Origin: Bacillota bacterium
Lineage (GTDB): Bacteria; Bacillota; Dehalobacteriia; UBA4068
Length of the DNA stretch: 37,366 bases
Assembly (NCBI GenBank): GCA_030527285.1
Contig: JAUNBC010000016.1
Location: 1-37,366 of the forward strand
Reading direction: 5' to 3'
The position numbers and the translations under genes are program-made. The notes beneath the pieces are model-generated. The model was not told where the DNA came from. It saw only the letters and a program-made list of their open reading frames with translations, and ran no database searches. The stretch's first letter is position 1. Each line of letters opens with the position of its first letter. Of this stretch, positions 31,814 through 37,366 are shown in pieces.

Positions 31814-33588
31814 TATTACAGTCATTGGTCAGCTATTACGAAGCGCTGGCGGCAAAGGGCGAGATACCCCGTCCGGGTTGGGCTACGGTAAAAGTCGCCT
31901 ACGCGCTGGAGATAGACGAAAACGGGCGGCTCTTAAGAATACTGCCGCTGAAAACGCTAAGCGGAGATGAAAAGATAATGGAGGGGCGAGAGATGGTGTT
32001 GCCTGCTCCGGTCAAGCGGACGGTCGGAATTGCATCAAACTTTTTGTGGGATAACGCGATCTACTTATTAGGATTTAACAGTAAGGACGATGCGAAGCGT
32101 TCAAAGCTTTGTTTTGAAGCGGCAAAGGAACTGCACTTGAAGCTGTTAAGGAATTGCCCAGACGAATTTGCTAAGGCCGTTTATAGCTTTTTTAATAGCT
32201 GGCGATCGGAGACGGCGAATAGCAGTCCTCTTTTTACAGAAGTTGCTGATGATCTTGCAAAGGGAGCAAACCTTACATTTATGTTTAACGGCCAATTCCC
32301 TGCGGATAACAAGACTTTGTGCGCTATATGGCAGGACTATTATGACGGGGAAGAGGACGGCTTCAAGATGTGTTGCTTGGTGACTGGCAAATCTGTAGTA
32401 CCGGCGTTAGTGCACCCTTCAATCAAAGGCGTACGTGGCGCACAATCGAGCGGAGCGGCAATTGAGTCCTTTAACGAAAGAGCCTATGAATCTTATGGAA
32501 GATTTAAAGGACAGGGTCTCAACGCCCCCGTGAGTAAATATGCCGCTTTTGCCTACACCACCGCGCTGAATCACCTCATTGCGCAGAAGGATGATGACGG
32601 ACGCTCGAAGGCCAAGCTTATCGGCGATACCACGATGGTTTTCTGGGCTGAGGACGCAGGCGTACAGTATCAAAACGCTTTTGTTGCGATTCTAGACGGC
32701 GAGGATAACACGGTTTCAAACTCCGACCTTGAGACCTTCATCAAAGCGATATCAAGCGGGGGAAATGCGGATTGGGACGGTTTGCCGATAAAGCCTGACA
32801 ACCATTTTTATATCCTTGGCCTTGCGCCAAACGCGGCGCGGCTCTCGGTGCGTTTCTTCCTGCGAGATAGCTTTGGCAGTATGGTAAAGCATATAAAGGA
32901 GCACTACGATAGACTGGAGATCGTTTCGGACAACCACAGCAAGTGGAAAACGATACCGCTGTGGGCGTTGTTGCAGGAGACAGTAAACAAGAATTCCCGG
33001 GATAAAGCCCCCAGCCCCCAGATGGCAGGCGATACGCTGAGAGCTATCCTCAGCGGCGGACAATATCCAGCCACGCTCTACCAGCAGACTCAGCTGCGCA
33101 TTCGCGCGGAGCGGGACGTCTCCCGAGGCCAAGCGGCAATTATCAAAGCGTATATTATTCGCAACACAGACAATGAAAAAATAAAGGAGGCAGCAACAGT
33201 GGCATTAAATGAACAGACTGATTACACCCCATATGTGCTCGGCAGACTGTTTTCCGTTTTGGAGAATATCCAAGACAGCGCCAGCGGCGCATCCACAGTC
33301 AAGGACAGGTTTTTTAACTCTGCGTGTGCAACGCCGGCAGCGGTTTTTCCGCAGCTTCTGAAGCTAAAAAACAGCCACATGAAGGTGCTCATGCGGGAAA
33401 AGCCAGGAATTGGCGTCACCTTGGAAAAGCTTGTAACAGAGCTGCTTTCAATGCTTGATAACGAATTCCCGAAGCATTTCCTCCCGCCGGAGCAGGGCGC
33501 CTTTATTCTCGGTTATTATCACCAGACCCAGAAGCGCTATGAAAAAAAGAATATGGAAAAAACTGAGGAGGTAAAAGAGAATGTTTGA
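31810..33588 (+). CDS. cas8c: Type I-C Cascade large subunit Cas8c (Csd1)
   Basis: A 592-residue protein of the Cas8c/Csd1 family, which recognises the PAM in target DNA within Cascade. The N-terminus has LVSYYEALAAKGEIPRPGW followed by VKVAYALEIDENG, as in the family, and the C-terminal half contains LGRLFSVLENIQ and FILGYYHQTQKRY. In type I-C an internal translation start can yield Cas11c; GGAGG with a later ATG/GTG near 33185-33201 (AAAGGAGG, then GTG) is consistent with such a site but not proof. It overlaps cas5c by 4 and cas7c by 8 bases. Confidence 0.94.
   Translation: MILQSLVSYYEALAAKGEIPRPGWATVKVAYALEIDENGRLLRILPLKTLSGDEKIMEGREMVLPAPVKRTVGIASNFLWDNAIYLLGFNSKDDAKRSKLCFEAAKELHLKLLRNCPDEFAKAVYSFFNSWRSETANSSPLFTEVADDLAKGANLTFMFNGQFPADNKTLCAIWQDYYDGEEDGFKMCCLVTGKSVVPALVHPSIKGVRGAQSSGAAIESFNERAYESYGRFKGQGLNAPVSKYAAFAYTTALNHLIAQKDDDGRSKAKLIGDTTMVFWAEDAGVQYQNAFVAILDGEDNTVSNSDLETFIKAISSGGNADWDGLPIKPDNHFYILGLAPNAARLSVRFFLRDSFGSMVKHIKEHYDRLEIVSDNHSKWKTIPLWALLQETVNKNSRDKAPSPQMAGDTLRAILSGGQYPATLYQQTQLRIRAERDVSRGQAAIIKAYIIRNTDNEKIKEAATVALNEQTDYTPYVLGRLFSVLENIQDSASGASTVKDRFFNSACATPAAVFPQLLKLKNSHMKVLMREKPGIGVTLEKLVTELLSMLDNEFPKHFLPPEQGAFILGYYHQTQKRYEKKNMEKTEEVKENV
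33185..33588 (+). CDS. Possible internal ORF for Cas11c within cas8c
   Basis: Inside cas8c, AAAGGAGG at about 33183-33190 precedes a GTG at 33200 in the same frame (start of VALNEQTDYTPYVLGRLFSV). Translation from there would give about 129 residues, the size and place of the Cas11c small subunit known to be made from within cas8c in other type I-C systems. The start position is an inference from the ribosome site; the entry begins at the site rather than the codon. Confidence 0.5.
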
Positions 33589-34474
33589 AAACGCTATTAA
33601 GAACCGCTATGAATTTGTGATACTGTTCGATGTGGAAAACGGCAACCCCAACGGCGATCCCGACGCCGGCAATATGCCCCGCATAGACCCGGAGACCAAC
33701 CTTGGCATAATTACTGATGTGTGCCTTAAACGCAAGATCAGAAACTATGTAGAGACGGTCAAAGAAGACAGTACCGGTTACCGCATCTATATCAAAGACA
33801 ACATACCGCTCAACCGTTCGGATAACGAAGCCTATACAGCTCTTGGCGTGGATGAGAAGAACGTCAAGGACGCAAAGAAAAAAGATGCTGATCTGGATGT
33901 GAAGATCCGAGATTTCATGTGTAAAAACTTCTATGACATTCGCACCTTCGGCGCTGTGATGACAACCTTTGTAAAATCTGCTCTCAACTGCGGTCAGGTG
34001 CGCGGGCCGGTGCAGCTTGGTTTCTCCAGAAGCATAGAGCCGGTTGTACCTCAGGAAATAACCATTACTCGAGTTGCCATCACCACAGAAGCTGACGCCG
34101 AGAAAAAAGGCACGGAGATGGGGCGGAAATACATTGTCCCCTACGGTCTATACCGCTGCGAGGGCTATATTTCCGCCAACCTCGCCCGCAAGACCACCGG
34201 TTTTTCCGAGGACGATTTGGCGCTGCTGTGGGAGGCCATACTCAATATGTTTGAGACTGACCACTCAGCGGCGCGCGGCAACATGGCGGTGCGGCAGCTT
34301 ATCATATTCAAGCATGACTCTGAATTGGGATGCGCGCCGGCTCATAAGCTGTTTGACGCCGTAAAGGTGGAACGCCGCTTTGGCGTAGAAGTGGCAAGAA
34401 GCTTTAACGATTATACGGTCAATGTGGATGAAGCCGCGATCCCGGACAGCGTGAGCGTTACGATGATGGGGTGA
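33581..34474 (+). CDS. cas7c: Type I-C Cascade backbone subunit Cas7c (Csd2)
   Basis: A 297-residue RAMP protein that polymerises along the crRNA. The signature VENGNPNGDPDAGNMPRI lies near residues 16-33, followed by ITDVCLKRKIRNYV. A central TFGAVMTTF and a C-terminal SVTMM ending match Csd2/Cas7. GAGGTAAAAGAG precedes the ATG, inside the end of cas8c. Its TGA overlaps the cas4 GTG. Confidence 0.95.
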   Translation: MFENAIKNRYEFVILFDVENGNPNGDPDAGNMPRIDPETNLGIITDVCLKRKIRNYVETVKEDSTGYRIYIKDNIPLNRSDNEAYTALGVDEKNVKDAKKKDADLDVKIRDFMCKNFYDIRTFGAVMTTFVKSALNCGQVRGPVQLGFSRSIEPVVPQEITITRVAITTEADAEKKGTEMGRKYIVPYGLYRCEGYISANLARKTTGFSEDDLALLWEAILNMFETDHSAARGNMAVRQLIIFKHDSELGCAPAHKLFDAVKVERRFGVEVARSFNDYTVNVDEAAIPDSVSVTMMG

Positions 34475-35136
34475 TCTATGCCGAGGACGAGTACCTCCAG
34501 CTTTCCGGAATACAGCATTTTTCCTTCTGCCGGCGGCAGTGGGCGCTCATGTATATCGAACAGCAGTGGAAAGATAATTTGCGCACCATAGAGGGAGAAA
34601 TCCTCCATGAACGAGCCCATGATGAGGGCTATTTCGAGAAACGGGGGGAGCTGCTGATAGTGCGGGGGTTGCCTATACAGTCACAGACTCTGGGTATCTC
34701 CGGTCAATGTGATGTGGTGGAGTTTCACGCCGATCCTTTTGGTGTGACGCTCCCGGGCAGGGAAGGACTGTGGCGGCCTTATCCGGTGGAGTATAAGCGA
34801 GGCGTTGCCAAAGTAAATGACGCTGATCGCCTTCAGCTCTGCGCTCAGGCCATGTGTCTGGAAGAGATGCTGTGCTGCGAAGTGCCGGAGGGCGCGTTAT
34901 ATTATGGAAAGACCCGGAGAAGGGAAATTGTTATTCTGTCGGGGGAGCTGCGTGAAGCCGTCTTGTCCATGTTTGCGGAAATGCATGAATACCACAGGCG
35001 GGGCTATACGCCAAAGGTGAAAACCGGTTCGTTTTGCCGGGCGTGCTCACTAAACGAGGTATGCCTACCAAAGCTGTGCAAAAACACCTCGGCAAAGGAG
35101 TATCTACATAGAGAGCTGGGGGGAGGAGAGACGTGA
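34471..35136 (+). CDS. cas4: CRISPR-associated exonuclease Cas4
   Basis: A 221-residue RecB-like nuclease that trims prespacers and helps choose their PAM and orientation with Cas1-Cas2. The Fe-S ligands are C20 and C189/C192/C198/C203 (one more Cys than the usual four). Nuclease residues D81 (GQCDVVEF), E107 and K109 (VEYKRG) are present. The GTG start overlaps the cas7c TGA. Confidence 0.93.
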   Translation: MIYAEDEYLQLSGIQHFSFCRRQWALMYIEQQWKDNLRTIEGEILHERAHDEGYFEKRGELLIVRGLPIQSQTLGISGQCDVVEFHADPFGVTLPGREGLWRPYPVEYKRGVAKVNDADRLQLCAQAMCLEEMLCCEVPEGALYYGKTRRREIVILSGELREAVLSMFAEMHEYHRRGYTPKVKTGSFCRACSLNEVCLPKLCKNTSAKEYLHRELGGGET

Positions 35137-36164
35137 GAAAACTGCTCAATACTCTGTTCGTCCTCACGGAGGATAGCTATCTGGCTCTTGAAGGCGAAAA
35201 CGTGCTGGTGCTGAGAGATGATGATACGCTTGCGCGCTTTCCGCTGCATACCTTGGAGGGTATTGTATATTTCGGATACAAGGGCGCCAGTCCGGCGTTG
35301 ATGGGCGTCTGTGCGAAATATGGTATTTCTCTGTGCTTTATGACTCCGCGAGGCCGGTTTTTAGCGCGTGTATGCGGTGAGACCCGGGGAAATGTGTTGC
35401 TGCGCAAAAGACAATATGCCGTGTCCGAAAACGAGACAGAAAGCTGTCTTACGGCGCGTTGTTTTGTTGCGGGCAAACTCCATAACTCCAGATGGGTGCT
35501 GGAGCGAGCTACCCGTGATCATCCTATGCGTCTTGATGTGGAGAGATTGAAAACGGCCAGCGCTGCTATTGCGTTTGGCGCCAGAGCAGCAATGGAAGCG
35601 ATGTCGTTGGATAAGCTGCGGGGAATTGAGGGAGAAGCCGCAAAGCAGTACTTCGCTGTATTCGATGAACTGCTGTTGCAAAACAAGGACAGTTTTTTCT
35701 TTAAAACCAGAAATCGCCGCCCGCCCACAGATAACGTGAACGCGATGCAGTCATTTGTGTATGCGATACTGGCAAACGACTGTGCAGCGGCATTGGAGGT
35801 AGTAGGCCTTGATCCGTATGTGGGGTTTATGCACAAAGATCGCCCGGGCAGATCATCACTAGCGCTTGATCTGATGGAAGAACTACGCCCATGTTTTGCG
35901 GACAGATTTGTGGTTTCATGTGTGAACAACCGTATAGTACAACCTGAGCACTTTGAAAAGAGAGAGAGCGGCGCGGTCAATATGACAGATACCGGGCGCA
36001 AAGCGTTCCTTGCCGCCTATCAGGAGCGCAAGAGAGAAACCATAACACATCCGTTTTTGGGCGAGAAACTGCCGTGGGGGCTTGTACCATATGTACAGTC
36101 GCTGCTGCTTGCCCGCTGTCTGCGGGGAGATTTGGATGCATACCCGCCGTTTTTGTGGAAGTGA
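35133..36164 (+). CDS. cas1: CRISPR integrase Cas1 (type I-C)
   Basis: A 343-residue metal-dependent integrase. The catalytic triad can be placed at E166 (GIEGEAAKQYF), H234 (GFMHKDRPG) and an Asp near 246 (LALDLMEELRP). The start is GTG overlapping the cas4 stop, with GGAGGAG close upstream. With Cas2 it inserts spacers at the leader end of the array that follows. Confidence 0.96.
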   Translation: MRKLLNTLFVLTEDSYLALEGENVLVLRDDDTLARFPLHTLEGIVYFGYKGASPALMGVCAKYGISLCFMTPRGRFLARVCGETRGNVLLRKRQYAVSENETESCLTARCFVAGKLHNSRWVLERATRDHPMRLDVERLKTASAAIAFGARAAMEAMSLDKLRGIEGEAAKQYFAVFDELLLQNKDSFFFKTRNRRPPTDNVNAMQSFVYAILANDCAAALEVVGLDPYVGFMHKDRPGRSSLALDLMEELRPCFADRFVVSCVNNRIVQPEHFEKRESGAVNMTDTGRKAFLAAYQERKRETITHPFLGEKLPWGLVPYVQSLLLARCLRGDLDAYPPFLWK

Positions 36165-36171
36165 GGTAAAA

Positions 36172-36462
36172 ATGTTAGTGCTGATAACTTACGACGTCAA
36201 TACGGAGACCGCCGCTGGGCGCAAACGTTTGCGGCAGGTGTCAAAACAATGCGTGAATTACGGACAGCGTGTGCAGAACAGCGTGTTTGAGTGCAACATG
36301 GACGCGGCAAAATACCGTCAGGTGCAGCACCTGCTGCTGGGGATAATTGATGCTGATAAGGACAGTCTGCGATTTTACAATCTCGGTAATAATTATCGGA
36401 GCAGAGTTGAGCACTTCGGAGCAAAACCAACATATGATGCGGAAGGCACCTTGATGGTGTAG
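36172..36462 (+). CDS. cas2: CRISPR-associated protein Cas2
   Basis: A 96-residue ferredoxin-fold protein that dimerises between two Cas1 dimers. The N-terminal MLVLITYDVNT contains the conserved Asp8, and NYGQRVQNSVFEC is the typical middle segment. The frame opens 90 bases earlier inside cas1, but GAGGT just before the ATG at 36172 sets the start. It is the last cas gene. Confidence 0.95.
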   Translation: MLVLITYDVNTETAAGRKRLRQVSKQCVNYGQRVQNSVFECNMDAAKYRQVQHLLLGIIDADKDSLRFYNLGNNYRSRVEHFGAKPTYDAEGTLMV

Positions 36463-36504
36463 TGCGAAGCGGAAGTACACATGAAACGGCAAGACCGTTC
36501 GCAC
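36462..36504 (+). other. Hairpin at the cas2 stop
   Basis: GTGCGAAGCGG (36462-36472) pairs with CCGTTCGCAC (36495-36504) with one bulged base. It begins on the last base of the cas2 stop. It has no T run after it on the plus strand, so it is not a standard terminator. Confidence 0.5.
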
Positions 36505-36688
36505 CGAAAAAACATGTATAACCAATGTAATTATGTAACGAGATTTGGGGTCAAGTAAAAAAAGAATAGCTTTTATAGTGCAAGAATGGTAAAATATTAA
36601 TTGAGAGTTGCTCGTTCTTGTTATCGCCATCGCAGGGAGCGTAGACGGCAATAGGATCATAATCTAATCTCATCCCTGCTTGGTACCT
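36463..36688 (+). promoter_or_regulatory. CRISPR leader
   Basis: About 226 bases between cas2 and the first repeat, clearly richer in A/T than its neighbours, with runs of A (for example near 36554-36563) and a TTATAG/TAAAAT-rich part at 36571-36600. It is where the array promoter and the Cas1-Cas2 integration signals should be. I could not place a certain -35/-10 pair. Confidence 0.75.
36620..36652 (+). repeat. Degenerate repeat-like element in the leader
   Basis: Aligned without gaps to the 33-base CRISPR repeat, 20 of 33 positions agree, including the 8-base block GGGAGCGT and the final AAT. The element ends 36 bases before repeat 1, the same length as the first spacer. Its 5' half does not form the repeat hairpin. 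Confidence 0.5.
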
Positions 36689-37366
36689 GTCGCTCCCCGC
36701 ACGGGGAGCGTGGATTGAAATGCCTTGCACCACGCGCACAACGCTGATAGTCTCCGCGTCGCTCCCCGCACGGGGAGCGTGGATTGAAATAATTGCCTTA
36801 TGATCTCCCCGCCGTAAGCGTGCTCGTCGCTCCCCGCACGGGGAGCGTGGATTGAAATTAGATGCACTGCTGCAACCAACGGCAAGGAGAGCGTCGCTCC
36901 CCGCACGGGGAGCGTGGATTGAAATAACGGCGCGGAGAAGAAATACGGAACGCCGCTGTGGTCGCTCCCCGCACGGGGAGCGTGGATTGAAATCTCAAAA
37001 AGTATTGACAAATTGCATGCCCCCTGAGTCGCTCCCCGCACGGGGAGCGTGGATTGAAATGTCAATGCAGCGAAACCAAGGTGTCTAAATCAAGTCGCTC
37101 CCCGCACGGGGAGCGTGGATTGAAATATTTGTTTCGCCTTTTTGCGCCTCGTAAGCCGCCGTCGCTCCCCGCACGGGGAGCGTGGATTGAAATGGGTCAT
37201 AGACCAAGCCTGCGTAAGCGTTTGTGTCGTCGCTCCCCGCACGGGGAGCGTGGATTGAAATAGCGCGACCTGCAGCGACCGCGTCACCGCCGCCGTCGCT
37301 CCCCCCACCGGGGGCGGGGATTGGAATATCATCGTCGCCGTGAAGGTGCGCCCGGACGCCGGGGGG
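36689..37366 (+). CRISPR. Type I-C CRISPR array, 10 repeats seen, cut by the window edge
   Basis: The 33-base repeat begins GTCGCTCCCCGCAC and ends GGGGAGCGTGGATTGAAAT. CGCTCCCC and GGGGAGCG form an 8-bp stem with loop GCAC. Copies start at 36689, 36758, 36826, 36893, 36961, 37028, 37094, 37161, 37229 and 37295. The first nine are identical; the tenth has 5 changes, all to G or C. Spacers are 36, 35, 34, 35, 34, 33, 34, 35 and 33 bases, all different. After the tenth repeat 39 bases remain, so the array may continue. The ATTGAAAT end and the adjacent cas1-cas2 side place the leader at the left. Confidence 0.98.

Noticed and set aside
36670-37332. Frames in the CRISPR array encoding repeated FQSTLPVRGAT or SPHGERGLK units
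   Set aside because: These are translations of the CRISPR repeats, not repeat proteins, although such entries are common in databases.
1-37366. tRNA, rRNA, insertion sequence or prophage genes
   Set aside because: No cloverleaf-like 3' ends, transposase motifs or terminal inverted repeats with target duplications were seen, though a covariance search was not possible.

Overview
The window looks like a chromosomal contig end from an endospore-forming, anaerobic-type member of the Bacillota. The evidence is gene content: Spo0A, SpoIVB, the SpoIIAA-SpoIIAB-SigF operon, a PdaB-type deacetylase, a SleB/CwlJ-type cortex hydrolase beside a GerQ-like protein, an S-layer-homology protein, an IspH-S1 fusion, and an orphan decarboxylase-type carboxyltransferase. 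I cannot decide between Clostridia and Negativicutes from sequence alone. Core genes are GC-rich, with strong Shine-Dalgarno sites and clear sigma-A-type promoters in short AT-rich gaps.

Layout. 1-5.4 kb: a partial minus-strand protein (SPOCS/DUF3794-like, cut by the left edge), a two-P-loop ATPase, PdaB, a secreted YcdB-like/SLH protein, and a small membrane-anchored protein. 5.4-11.6 kb: HutP-like protein, cmk, plsC, a long ispH-rpsA-type fusion, then argH behind an intergenic region with nested inverted repeats. 11.7-14.4 kb: PaaK-type ligase, TIGR04076 protein, and the SleB/GerQ-like spore pair. 14.4-18.5 kb: sporulation control, with spoIVB then spo0A on the minus strand diverging from spoIIAA-spoIIAB-sigF. 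18.6-24.7 kb: carboxyltransferase, YkvI-like transporter with a long leader, site-2 protease, trpS (with a Cys motif like that of Fe-S TrpRS), scpA and scpB. 24.8-28.4 kb: methyltransferase and M23 peptidase (minus), then an IlvD/Edd dehydratase (plus).

28.5-37.4 kb: a complete type I-C CRISPR-Cas locus, cas3-cas5c-cas8c-cas7c-cas4-cas1-cas2, followed by an AT-rich leader and an array of 33-nt repeats that runs to the right edge. Base and codon use here differ visibly from the left part, which suggests acquisition as a module. The cas genes overlap by 1-8 bases or are tightly spaced, so they probably form one operon. Cas1, Cas2 and Cas4 would acquire spacers, Cas5c/Cas7c/Cas8c would form Cascade (Cas5c also processing crRNA), and Cas3 would degrade the target.

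The system itself is a known type. The less ordinary points are a degenerate repeat-like element in exact register one spacer length before the first repeat, an unannotated 51-codon ORF whose stop overlaps the cas3 start, the structured leader of the YkvI-like gene, the nested inverted repeats before argH, the probable [4Fe-4S] motif in TrpS, and the long charged helical tail on the IspH-S1 fusion. I saw no tRNA, rRNA, insertion sequence or prophage gene.
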